A DNA stretch of 6,364 nt from positions 1 to 6,364 of the forward strand of contig JBKJUK010000011.1 of assembly GCA_046590705.1 (NCBI GenBank), written 5' to 3'. The position numbers and the translations under genes are program-made. The notes below the pieces were generated by a model, which was not told the origin of the DNA, did no database searches, and saw only the letters and a program-made list of their open reading frames with translations. Source of the DNA: JBKJUK01 sp046590705. Its GTDB lineage: Bacteria > Acidobacteriota > Thermoanaerobaculia > Gp7-AA8. Shown here in pieces: positions 1 through 5,989 of this stretch. The first letter of the stretch is position 1. Every line of letters begins with the position of its first letter.

Positions 1-839
1 TGTCGATGACAGAAGCCGTAGCGCTGCGGGTTTCGGCGCCTGACGAGTACATCGTCGCGGCGTACCGCACGATGGCGGACCACATGCGTTTGATGCTCGA
101 GTTTCAGCGGCTAGGCACTACCACCTTCGACTACGGAAACAATCTTCGCGGCCAGGCGTTGAAAGCAGGGGTTGAAGATGCGTTCGACGTGATCGGATTC
201 GTTCCGCTTTATATTCGCCCGCTGTTCTGCGAAGGAAAGGGACCGTTCAGGTGGGTCGTCCTTTCGGGAGACGAGCGTGACCTCTTCCGCACTGACGAAG
301 CAATTCTCGAAGCGTTCCCTGAAGACAAGTCGCTCGAGCGATGGATTCGCATGGCCCAGAAGAGGGTGGACTTCCAGGGACTGCCAGCTCGGATCTGCTG
401 GCTGGGATACGGCGAGAGAGCGAAAGCCGGACGGGTGTTGAACGATCTGGTTGCGCGTGGCGAGGTGAGCGCGCCGATCGTCATCGGGCGCGATCATCTC
501 GACTCAGGATCGGTAGCCTCACCTAATCGAGAGACTGAGGGGATGAAGGATGGTTCCGACGCGATCGGTGACTGGCCAATTCTCAACGCACTGCTCAACA
601 CGGCGGCCGGAGCCAGCTGGGTATCGTTTCACCACGGTGGAGGGGTAGGAATCGGATACTCGCTGCACGCAGGGATGGTGGTGGTTGCCGATGGTTCGCC
701 CACTGCAGCGCGGCGTCTCGAACGCGTCCTGACGACGGATCCTGGGTGCGGGGTGATGCGTCATGTCGATGCCGGATACGAGCTTGCCGAGAATGCAGCC
801 AGAGAACGTGGGGTCGACATCCCGATGCTGGGAAAATGA
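1..839 (+). CDS. hutU: Urocanate hydratase (urocanase), C-terminal half, cut by window start
   Basis: Urocanase is the second enzyme of histidine degradation. It hydrates urocanate to 4-imidazolone-5-propanoate in the cytoplasm, using tightly bound NAD+ as an electrophilic cofactor. The reading frame is open to the left edge, so the ATG at 6 is probably internal. Family members are about 550-560 residues, so roughly 280 N-terminal residues are missing. Numbering from that ATG, family blocks appear in order: FDYGNNLR (41-48), YIRPLFCEGKGPFRW (69-83), LPARICWLGYGERAK (126-140), IGRDHLDSGSVASPNRETE (160-178), HHGGGVGIGYSLHAGM (209-224) and LTTDPGCGV (242-250). Cys131 in ARICWLG matches, by offset, the catalytic Cys410 of the Pseudomonas putida enzyme; the glycine-rich block near 211-215 matches the NAD-contact region. 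No damage is visible, and the protein ends normally with IPMLGK. No other hut gene follows, so this is probably the last gene of its transcript; a hairpin terminator overlaps the stop codon. Confidence 0.97.
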   Translation, partial: SMTEAVALRVSAPDEYIVAAYRTMADHMRLMLEFQRLGTTTFDYGNNLRGQALKAGVEDAFDVIGFVPLYIRPLFCEGKGPFRWVVLSGDERDLFRTDEAILEAFPEDKSLERWIRMAQKRVDFQGLPARICWLGYGERAKAGRVLNDLVARGEVSAPIVIGRDHLDSGSVASPNRETEGMKDGSDAIGDWPILNALLNTAAGASWVSFHHGGGVGIGYSLHAGMVVVADGSPTAARRLERVLTTDPGCGVMRHVDAGYELAENAARERGVDIPMLGK

Positions 840-867
840 AAAGGACGAGCTCTCGCTCGTCCTTTTC
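838..867. terminator. Bidirectional intrinsic terminator between convergent genes
   Basis: A perfect 13-bp stem (838-850 pairing with 855-867) closes a four-base loop, TCTC at 851-854. The stem reads GAAAAGGACGAGC on the left arm. On the plus strand it runs into a T-rich tract through about 885. On the minus strand the arm also ends in a T run, followed by TTTTCCC. It sits between hutU, whose TGA stop (837-839) overlaps the left arm, and the convergent minus-strand gene ending at 888. It therefore probably ends both transcripts. Confidence 0.88.
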
Positions 868-887
868 GTTCGTTCTCTTTTCTTGAA

Positions 888-1175
888 TTATTTATTTTTA
901 TTTCGATTACGAAGTAAGCCTGCACCAATGACCAGTGCGGCCATTCCACCGAGCACCTTGCTCGGATTGAGGCGGGCGTACTCTCTAGCTTTCTCGACAG
1001 TGCTGCCAAGGTTGGTTGCAGTCACATTCTTTCGAACGGTTTCAATCATCGACGGGGTGACACCTGCGCGGCCCAGCCATGTCTGCAATGCGCTGGTCGG
1101 CCGCTCGGACATCGGCGTGGCATCTGGAGCCTGATACGTGTGAAACTGTTGTGTGGGGTTGGTCTGATCTACCAT
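888..1175 (-). CDS. Small protein with C-terminal membrane anchor, hypothetical
   Basis: This is a 95-residue protein of unknown function. Residues 1-30 are polar and rich in Pro, Thr and Gln. Residues 30-70 look like amphipathic helix (QTWLGRAGVTPSMIETVRKN, then STVEKAREYARLNP). Residues about 73-88 are hydrophobic and Gly/Ala-rich, followed by a basic tail RNRNKNK. A helical region, an N-P turn, one short C-terminal membrane helix and a basic end recall the ElaB/YqjD/DUF883 tail-anchored proteins. I see only the architecture, not a firm family match. The start at 1175 is supported by an SD sequence AAGGGAGG (1183-1190) seven bases upstream; an internal Met22 lacks this. A good sigma-54-type promoter lies just beyond. 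It is convergent with hutU and divergent from the 71-residue gene. It most likely encodes a stress- or stationary-phase-related inner-membrane protein, which is an inference. Confidence 0.82.
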   Translation of the reverse strand: MVDQTNPTQQFHTYQAPDATPMSERPTSALQTWLGRAGVTPSMIETVRKNVTATNLGSTVEKAREYARLNPSKVLGGMAALVIGAGLLRNRNKNK

Positions 1176-1182
1176 TTTGAAG

Positions 1183-1190
1183 CCTCCCTT
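1183..1190 (-). promoter_or_regulatory. Strong Shine-Dalgarno site of the 95-residue gene
   Basis: On the minus strand AAGGGAGG lies seven bases before the ATG at 1175-1173. It is the best ribosome binding site in the window and fixes this start over the internal Met22 codon. Confidence 0.8.
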
Positions 1191-1216
1191 CTAACGTTTG
1201 CTTCTGTCCTTTGCGT

Positions 1217-1232
1217 TGCCATCTGCGTGCCA
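1217..1232 (-). promoter_or_regulatory. Candidate sigma-54 (-24/-12) promoter
   Basis: Read on the minus strand, the sequence is TGGCACG-CAGA-TGGCA. The sigma-54 consensus is TGGCACG-N4-TTGC(A/T). The essential GG (-24) and GC (-12) are present with exactly ten bases between them, and the only mismatch in the core blocks is T to G just before the GC. The predicted start would be near 1206, giving a 5' leader of about 31 bases that contains the strong SD of the 95-residue gene. I looked for, but did not find, an obvious activator site upstream (1233-1350). The match and placement are seen; RpoN dependence is inferred. Confidence 0.62.
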
Positions 1233-1350
1233 GAAGTGGATCCTTCGCATGGTGCACAAATATTTGAAATGAAAGGCATTTAAACCAGCTCTGAATCAGC
1301 GACAGCCGTCTGCTGATGACTGGTGAATTCATCATCGACAAAGGAAGAAC

Positions 1351-1566
1351 ATGAGCAAAGATCCATCGACGAAACAAAGTGAAACAAAAGGCTTCTGGAA
1401 GGGCGACGGAAGGCAGGGTTCCGCTAAAGAATCCGGAGGCAGGAGAAGTGGTACTCCGGGGATTGTTTCGGCGGGACGGGCAGGGACCCGTACCGACTTG
1501 AATCGACCTCTCGATTCACAACAACCGTCCGAAAAAAGTTCCGCGCCGGTCAAGCCGAAGGCGTAG
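1351..1566 (+). CDS. Small basic disordered protein, hypothetical
   Basis: This 71-residue protein has no recognised family. It is rich in Ser, Gly, Lys and Arg (about +7 net charge), has a single Trp (16) and no Cys. It has no hydrophobic segment long enough for a membrane or signal sequence, so it should be largely disordered and cytoplasmic. The ATG is preceded by AAGGAAG (1341-1347), giving 3-5 bases of spacing, and the stop is TAG. It lies divergently from the 95-residue membrane-anchored gene across 175 bases, so the two could share a control region. Small basic proteins of this type are often stress- or nucleic-acid-associated, but that is conjecture. A chance open frame cannot be excluded; the ribosome binding site and the lack of any better overlapping frame favour a real gene. 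Confidence 0.55.
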   Translation: MSKDPSTKQSETKGFWKGDGRQGSAKESGGRRSGTPGIVSAGRAGTRTDLNRPLDSQQPSEKSSAPVKPKA

Positions 1567-1800
1567 CAACGTATCTCTCGCAGGGTTTCGTGGCGAGAAC
1601 GTGGATAGCGGTTACACGGCTACTCTGGCGTCCCTGCCGGGGCGCATCTTCTATCTTCCGGCCCAGCACCTCCGGGCGCGGTGTTCTGCTCCACGCCCGC
1701 CGCAGAAACTCCGTGAGATATGCGGCGATCGACTCACCTCCGCGTTCAAAGGGGCGGTGTTTGGTGACGACCGCGACGGATTCAGTTAATATCTGCCGTC
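1567..1800. other. Non-coding gap before the sigma factor gene
   Basis: No convincing gene lies here. Just after the preceding stop there is a short hairpin, TCTCGC (1576-1581) with GCGAGA (1593-1598), loop 11; it lacks a T run, so it is not a clear terminator. The last 40 bases are the best place for the sigma-factor promoter: TAATAT at 1787-1792 resembles a -10 element. A minus-strand open frame spans this gap but runs into the sigma-factor gene and resembles nothing I know. Confidence 0.45.
1787..1792 (+). promoter_or_regulatory. Possible -10 element giving a leaderless sigma-factor mRNA
   Basis: TAATAT lies 8 bases before the TTG start at 1801. If it acts as a -10 box, transcription would begin around 1799-1801, at or next to the start codon. 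No SD is visible before the TTG. The nearest -35 candidate, TTGGTG (1761-1766), is 20 bases away, which is too far to be good. This is weak evidence on its own. Confidence 0.3.
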
Positions 1801-2364
1801 TTGGAACTGCTGAATATAGATCGTCCCCTGCTTGGCGAGATCGCCGGTGGAGACGTACGCGCATTCGAGGAGCTCTACGAGCGTCACTCCGCCGTTCTCT
1901 ACGGATTGCTCGTGCGAATTCTTCATGATCCTGAAGATGCCAGCGAGGTTCTGCAGGAGGCCTTCATCCAGGTATGGAATCGGGCGGCGGGCTACGACAA
2001 CTCCCGCGGTTCGGAGATCGCCTGGCTGGTGGCCATCGCGCGAAGCCGCGGAATCGACCGCATCCGCTCCCGCAAAGTACGCACGCAGCGAGAACTCGAT
2101 GCAGGTAGAGAGATCTCAATCCACGCGCCGCACGTAAACACTGTCAGAACGGATCAGCAGGCGATCCAGTCGCAGATTCAGGTCCGTGTTCGAGGGGCAC
2201 TGCTCGAGCTTCCTGAAGCACAGCGGAAAGCTCTGGAACTCGCCTACTTTGAAGGGATGACGCAGACGGAAATCGCAGAGAAACTCAGCGAGCCGCTGGG
2301 AACAGTGAAGACAAGAATGCAACTTGGAATGAGAAAACTACGCGACAAACTGGGAGACGTCTGA
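1801..2364 (+). CDS. ECF-family RNA polymerase sigma factor, SigK/RskA-linked type
   Basis: This is an alternative sigma factor (187 residues, normal for the ECF family) that would direct RNA polymerase to a stress or envelope regulon when released from its anti-sigma factor. Region 2 spans residues 17-92, starting GDVRAFEELYERHSAVLYGL; the core-binding block DPEDASEVLQEAFIQVW is at 43-59, and region 2.3-2.4 runs through WLVAIARSRGIDRIRSRK. A variable linker follows (93-122). Region 4 spans 125-184 with the helix-turn-helix GMTQTEIAEKLSEPLGTVKTRM (152-173). The TTG at 1801 is the first standard start after an in-frame TGA at 1765 and leaves a normal N-terminus; no SD is visible. The gene is followed after 5 bases by a zinc-finger, RskA-domain anti-sigma factor, so the two form one transcript and a regulatory pair. 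Autoregulation is usual in such pairs but is not demonstrable here. Confidence 0.93.
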   Translation: MELLNIDRPLLGEIAGGDVRAFEELYERHSAVLYGLLVRILHDPEDASEVLQEAFIQVWNRAAGYDNSRGSEIAWLVAIARSRGIDRIRSRKVRTQRELDAGREISIHAPHVNTVRTDQQAIQSQIQVRVRGALLELPEAQRKALELAYFEGMTQTEIAEKLSEPLGTVKTRMQLGMRKLRDKLGDV

Positions 2365-2369
2365 GTCTG

Positions 2370-3149
2370 ATGGCACATACAGACTTCGAGGATCTCGCTG
2401 CGCTCGACGCTGTCGGAGCACTGACTGAACAGGAGGCCACACAACTGGCCGATCACCTCGAGGTCTGCCCTGCGTGTGAAAAAGTGTCGGCCGAGTTCAG
2501 CGAAGCGGCAACGGCTCTGGCCTTCAGCATCGAGGCCATCGAGCCACCTCCCTCCGTCAGAAGGCGGGTGTTCGAGATTACTCGCAGTGAATCGGCTCGT
2601 TTCGCACCGAAGACATCACGCAACAGCGCAGCATGGTGGCTTTCTGCTGCAGCGGTTTTCTTTCTCGCTCTGTTCGGATGGAGTGAGCTGCGGCTTCGCG
2701 CCGCGCGAGAGAAAATTCAGGAAGCCGAGTCGCAGCGCGCAAGTCTGGACGAAGAGAACAGCCGTTTGCGTCAGCGCAGTGTCGGACTGGAAAGCAAGGT
2801 GGCCTCTCTCACCTCAGCGGCTACGCGGACGATACAACTCACCGGACAGGAAGCTTCGCCCTCGGCTTCAGCGCGCGTCTTCCTCGATGAGAGTCGCCGC
2901 AGAGCGTTCGTCTTCTTTCATGATCTTCCTGCGAATCCAGGCGACAAAAGCTATCAGCTCTGGATCATCCGCTCGGACAAGCCGACACCGGAAGGTGCAG
3001 GTGTATTCGATGTGGGCGGCGACGGTGCGGCGCAGATCGTGGTCGAGAATCTCCCCACCGGGACAGAGATCCAGGCACTGGCCGTCACTCTCGAACCGAA
3101 GGGCGGAGTGAGTGCACCGACAGGCAGGAAGTTTCTCGTCGGTTCCTGA
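2370..3149 (+). CDS. RskA-type transmembrane zinc-finger anti-sigma factor
   Basis: This 259-residue membrane regulator is expected to hold the upstream sigma factor inactive at the inner membrane until an extracytoplasmic signal triggers release, typically by proteolysis. The cytoplasmic part (1-86) carries the anti-sigma zinc motif HxxxCxxC (His29, Cys33, Cys36) in HLEVCPAC, then a linker beginning PPPSVRRRVFEI. One membrane helix follows at about 87-104 (AAWWLSAAAVFFLALFGW). Residues 106-148 are charged and heptad-like (REKIQEAESQRASLDEENSRLRQR), a probable coiled-coil stalk. The RskA C-terminal domain (about 150-259) shows YQLWII (195-200) and AVTLEPKGGVSAPTG (238-252), typical of that family. 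The ATG is 5 bases after the sigma-factor stop; a distant GGGAG (2352-2356) is the only SD-like sequence, so translation is probably coupled. A single helix predicts N-in/C-out topology. Confidence 0.92.
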   Translation: MAHTDFEDLAALDAVGALTEQEATQLADHLEVCPACEKVSAEFSEAATALAFSIEAIEPPPSVRRRVFEITRSESARFAPKTSRNSAAWWLSAAAVFFLALFGWSELRLRAAREKIQEAESQRASLDEENSRLRQRSVGLESKVASLTSAATRTIQLTGQEASPSASARVFLDESRRRAFVFFHDLPANPGDKSYQLWIIRSDKPTPEGAGVFDVGGDGAAQIVVENLPTGTEIQALAVTLEPKGGVSAPTGRKFLVGS

Positions 3150-3189
3150 GCCTCTCCCTGTCGAGTACCTTCGACTACCCGGCCGGATG

Positions 3190-3233
3190 GTCGCCCATCT
3201 CACCTCGGCACTCATACTCGTGCCACGGGCGAC
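3190..3233. repeat. Two-part stem-loop after the anti-sigma gene
   Basis: The outer arms GTCGCCC (3190-3196) and GGGCGAC (3227-3233) pair perfectly. Inside them GGCAC (3207-3211) pairs with GTGCC (3220-3224) around an eight-base loop. It lies about 40 bases after the sigma/anti-sigma transcript. There is no T run, so it would be a 3'-end stabiliser or factor-dependent stop rather than a classical terminator. Confidence 0.45.
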
Positions 3234-3286
3234 AACACGAGCACAGTTCCGCCCACGCCTTACAGGGCCGGAGGCCCGGCATTGAG

Positions 3287-3355
3287 TAGCCCAGGCCGTG
3301 AGGCCTTGGGATGACAAGTCCCGAACATTTCCTGAGCCCCAGCGGGGCGGCATCG
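3287..3355 (+). repeat. Palindromic module, copy A
   Basis: This is the forward copy of the roughly 70-base two-hairpin module. It starts with TAGCCCAGGCC, contains the bulged stem 3290-3297/3302-3310 and the stem GCCCC/GGGGC (3336-3340/3344-3348), and ends GGGGCGGCATCG. Its 23-base spacer is unlike that of copy B, indicating that the hairpins rather than the spacer are conserved. Confidence 0.75.
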
Positions 3356-3442
3356 AGGTTTCTACACAGCGACTACCGAGTGGAGTTCGAAGCGATACGA
3401 CGTTAGGCTGGTAGACGCGCTGTAATGTCGAGTACAACGTCG

Positions 3443-3514
3443 CGATGCCGCCCCTGCGGGGCTCCGAAAATGGATCATGCGAGGGTTCCGTCCCAGGCCT
3501 GACGGCCTGGGCTA
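3443..3514 (-). repeat. Palindromic module, copy B (inverted)
   Basis: This is the reverse-complement copy of module A. It starts CGATGCCGCCCC on the plus strand and ends GGCCTGGGCTA. Its stem 3492-3499/3504-3511 is perfect (8 bp, loop TGAC), where copy A has a bulge. The GCCCC/GGGGC stem is at 3450-3454/3458-3462. Confidence 0.75.
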
Positions 3515-3698
3515 GTTCGATTTCGCCCCTCTGGGGCTAGACGTAGTCCGCACGGGAAACGCGTAGGTAGCACTACACTAAGTCCGCTTTCAAACCCTTT
3601 CTGATGCTGCGACGAAAAACTTTGAGAAATGCGGGTTCACATCCCTGGTTCGCGGGTCGTACGAAGGCGTCACCGTCGTAAAAATCACTCGTTCTCCT

Positions 3699-3703
3699 GG
3701 AGG
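3699..3703 (+). promoter_or_regulatory. Shine-Dalgarno site of the peptidase gene
   Basis: GGAGG sits four bases before the ATG at 3708. It supports this start, which also gives a complete signal peptide. Confidence 0.75.
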
Positions 3704-3707
3704 CTTC

Positions 3708-5918
3708 ATGGTCAGAAATTTCCTACTCTCGCTGTTGGTGACGTTCATCTCGTTTGACGCCGCGGCACAAACTACACGCCGGCTGACCATGGGGGACATC
3801 TACGACCCGAAACTCAAGGTGGCCTTCGGCGGAAATCCGCAAACTGGGTTCGTTTGGCTGAACGATCGGGAATTGATCTGGCCTCGAACAGATGGCACCG
3901 GCAAGCTGACCGAACATTCTGTGTTCGATGTAGTGGATGGAAAGACCAGGCGGTGGTTCGACCGGAATCTGCTCAAGACTAGATTGCTCGCTGCAGGAAT
4001 CGCTGAAGCAGACGCCTCCCGAGCTTCGGAGCAGAAGACGCTGACTCTCAATGCAGGGAAGACTTCCCTGCTTCTAACGCTCAGTAAAGACATCTTCGTC
4101 TACTCGCTCAACGATGCCACCTTGCGGCGCCTCACGAAGAACGAGTCGCCCGAGGATGAAGCGAGCTTCAGTCCGGACGGGAAGAGAATCGCCTTCGTTC
4201 GTGAAGGAAACCTATACACGCTGGATCTGGCCTCCGGTCGGGAGACTCCACTCACTTCCGACGGATCGTCGAACATTCTGAACGGCATACTCGACTGGGT
4301 TTATCAGGAAGAAATCTACGGTCGAGGAAACTTTCGAGCCTATTGGTGGAGTCCCGACTCGAGCAGACTGGCTTTTCTCCGACTCGATGAGACGCAAGTG
4401 CCGGAGTTCAAGATCGTGGACCATCTTCCCCTTCATCAGGAAGTGGAGACCATGCGCTACCCGAAGGCTGGCGACCCTAACCCTCTGGTGCAGTTACATG
4501 TCGTTTCGGCTGACGCGGCTTCCCGACGAGTATTGGATCTGAGCGATTATTCAAAGGACGAACCACTGATTGTCAGCGTGGCCTGGAAGCCAGACAGCTC
4601 GAAAGTCTTCTTTCAGGTACAGAACAGAGTGCAGACCTGGCTCGAACTGGTGCAGGCTGACTGGAAGTCAGGCGCCACGAACGTTTTGTTTCGAGAGCAG
4701 ACCAGAGCCTGGATCGAACCGTCCGGAGATCCGCTGTGGCTCAGGGATGGTTCGTTCCTCTGGCTGAGCGAACGCTCCGGCTTCAAGCATCTCTATCATT
4801 ACACAGCAGCTGGGAAACAGCTGGCGCAGCTCACTGATGGAAAGTGGGAAGTACGTAAACTGCACGGCGTCGATCCTGCCAACAAGATCGTTTACTTCAG
4901 CGGGACGCAGCGCAGCGTGCTGGGGCCGGACATCTACAGCCTGGCGCTGGCCAACCGGCGGATCTCACGTCTCAGCAGGGACGAAGGTACCCACGACGCA
5001 AACTTCAACGAGTCCTTCAGTTACTTCGTTGATTCATCCAGCAACATCACCACGCCGGCCAGAGTGACGCTTCACGCGCGCGACGGAAAACAGCTGCGTG
5101 TGATCGACGCCAACGCTGTACCTCTTCTCAACGACTATCGTTTCATCAAGCCTGAGTTCGTGCAGGTAAAGACCAGAGATGGTTTCATCACCGAAGCACT
5201 CCTCATCAAGCCAGCGGGTTTCGATCCTTCGAAAAAGTATCCTGTGTTCCAGCACACCTACTCCGGTCCGCATGCACAGCAGGTGAGAAACGCCTGGCTG
5301 GGATCGAACATGATGTTTCATCAGTTGCTGGCCCAGCATGGGGCCGTGGTCTGGATTCACGACAACCGAACCGCCAGTGGAAAAGGGGCTGAGTCGGCCT
5401 GGCCGGTTTACAAGAAATTCGGAGAACTCGAACTTCGTGATCTCGAAGACGGCGTGAACTGGCTCAAGCAGCAGAGCTGGGTCGACGGAGAGAGGATCAT
5501 GCTCTCGGGATGGAGCTACGGCGGCTTCATGACCAGCTACGCGCTCACGCACAGTAAGACCTGGAAGGCGGGAATTGCCGGAGGATCCGTGACCGACTGG
5601 CGCGACTACGACTCCATTTACACCGAGCGATACATGGGACTTCCGAAAGACAATGAGGACGCATACAAGAAGACCTCGCCAAGGAACGACGCAGCGACCC
5701 TGCACGGGAATCTGTTGCTGCTACACGGCACCATCGACGACAACGTTCACCTTCAGAACACCATCCAGTTCGCCAACGACCTTCAGGAAGCAGGCAAACC
5801 GTTCCAGATGATGCTCTACCCCCGCTCGAGGCATGCAGTGACGGATCCGGAGCTGGTGCGCCACATGCGGATGACCATGTACAACTTTATCGACGCCAAT
5901 CTGGAGCTTGCTGATTGA
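3708..5918 (+). CDS. dpp4: Secreted dipeptidyl peptidase IV-type serine peptidase (S9B)
   Basis: This exported exopeptidase should cleave X-Pro or X-Ala dipeptides from the N-termini of peptides. It has 736 residues, normal for bacterial DPP IV. Residues 1-20 form a signal peptide (basic start, FLLSLLVTFISF core, AAA before Gln21), so it should act in the periplasm or outside. Residues about 30-480 form the beta-propeller, with WD-like blades such as FSPDGKRIAF (154-163), WSPDSSRLAF (214-223) and WKPDSSKVFF (293-302). The DPP IV substrate-anchoring double glutamate is in WVYQEEIYG (Glu201, Glu202). The alpha/beta-hydrolase domain (about 485-736) has oxyanion Tyr518 (TYSGP), nucleophile Ser603 (GWSYGGF), the YTERYMGLP pocket (Tyr638, Tyr642), Asp678 (HGTIDDNVH) and His709 (RSRHAV). 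The triad is complete. The gene stands alone between two palindromic elements, so it is probably monocistronic. Exact specificity is inferred from the family. Confidence 0.96.
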   Translation: MVRNFLLSLLVTFISFDAAAQTTRRLTMGDIYDPKLKVAFGGNPQTGFVWLNDRELIWPRTDGTGKLTEHSVFDVVDGKTRRWFDRNLLKTRLLAAGIAEADASRASEQKTLTLNAGKTSLLLTLSKDIFVYSLNDATLRRLTKNESPEDEASFSPDGKRIAFVREGNLYTLDLASGRETPLTSDGSSNILNGILDWVYQEEIYGRGNFRAYWWSPDSSRLAFLRLDETQVPEFKIVDHLPLHQEVETMRYPKAGDPNPLVQLHVVSADAASRRVLDLSDYSKDEPLIVSVAWKPDSSKVFFQVQNRVQTWLELVQADWKSGATNVLFREQTRAWIEPSGDPLWLRDGSFLWLSERSGFKHLYHYTAAGKQLAQLTDGKWEVRKLHGVDPANKIVYFSGTQRSVLGPDIYSLALANRRISRLSRDEGTHDANFNESFSYFVDSSSNITTPARVTLHARDGKQLRVIDANAVPLLNDYRFIKPEFVQVKTRDGFITEALLIKPAGFDPSKKYPVFQHTYSGPHAQQVRNAWLGSNMMFHQLLAQHGAVVWIHDNRTASGKGAESAWPVYKKFGELELRDLEDGVNWLKQQSWVDGERIMLSGWSYGGFMTSYALTHSKTWKAGIAGGSVTDWRDYDSIYTERYMGLPKDNEDAYKKTSPRNDAATLHGNLLLLHGTIDDNVHLQNTIQFANDLQEAGKPFQMMLYPRSRHAVTDPELVRHMRMTMYNFIDANLELAD

Positions 5919-5989
5919 GGCAGGTGAACGCAGTGGAGACTGGCCGGGGGCCGGGGTCGAACGGCGCACACGCTGCCGATCGGGAAAAA

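Larger units (their letters stand above)
3265..3540. repeat. Composite inverted-repeat block, REPIN/MITE-like
   Basis: Two modules of about 70 bases face each other. Copy A is 3287-3355 (+) and copy B is 3443-3514, matching in reverse complement. Each begins TAGCCCAGGCCGT and ends CGGGGCGGCATCG (A) or AGGGGCGGCATCG (B). Each contains a CCCAGGCC hairpin (A 3290-3310 with one bulge; B 3492-3511, perfect 8-bp stem, 4-base loop) and a GCCCC/GGGGC hairpin with 3-base loop (A 3336-3348; B 3450-3462). The spacers between hairpins differ (23 versus 27 bases). Outside each copy is one more short hairpin (3265-3277 and 3525-3537). Between the copies, ACAGCG-CTACC (3366-3377) pairs with GGTAG-CGCTGT (3410-3423), so the whole block is nearly symmetric around 3395-3400. 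Hairpins are seen; mobility is inferred. Confidence 0.78.
3150..3707. other. 558-base intergenic region dominated by palindromes
   Basis: No gene is credible here; the only long open frame is a minus-strand one running back over the anti-sigma gene. From left to right the region holds a small hairpin GTCGA/TCGAC (3160-3164/3171-3175), a two-part stem (3190-3233), the large inverted-repeat block (3265-3540), and about 165 bases of leader DNA before the peptidase gene. I could not find a strong -35/-10 pair in that leader. The 10-mer TGTCGAGTAC occurs at 3159-3168 and again at 3426-3435. Confidence 0.6.

Noticed and set aside
1264..1292. TTGAAA as a -35 box for the 71-residue gene
   Set aside because: No acceptable -10 box lies 16-18 bases downstream; the sequence there is AGCTCT.
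1803..1825. GGAAC followed by CGTC, resembling an ECF autoregulatory promoter
   Set aside because: The spacing is 14 bases rather than the usual 16-17, and the motif lies inside the coding start of the sigma factor.
1550..1864. A 104-residue minus-strand open frame covering the gap before the sigma factor
   Set aside because: It overlaps the 5' end of the sigma-factor gene and the 3' end of the 71-residue gene, has no clear ribosome binding site, and resembles no family I know. It could hide a decayed gene, but nothing supports that.
2476..3111. A 211-residue plus-strand open frame inside the anti-sigma gene
   Set aside because: It is a +1 frame shadow of a gene with clear zinc-finger, membrane and RskA features; its own translation is Arg/Ser-rich without motifs.
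2868..3437. A 189-residue open frame on the minus strand
   Set aside because: It lies antisense to the RskA domain and runs through the palindrome block. It is rich in Arg, Cys and Ser as expected of an antisense shadow, and has no recognisable motif.
3265..3540. CRISPR array
   Set aside because: Only two copies exist, in inverted rather than direct orientation, with internal hairpins and no evenly spaced unique spacers.
5034..5705. A 223-residue open frame on the minus strand
   Set aside because: It is fully antisense to the catalytic domain of the dipeptidyl peptidase, whose motifs are intact; no family resemblance.
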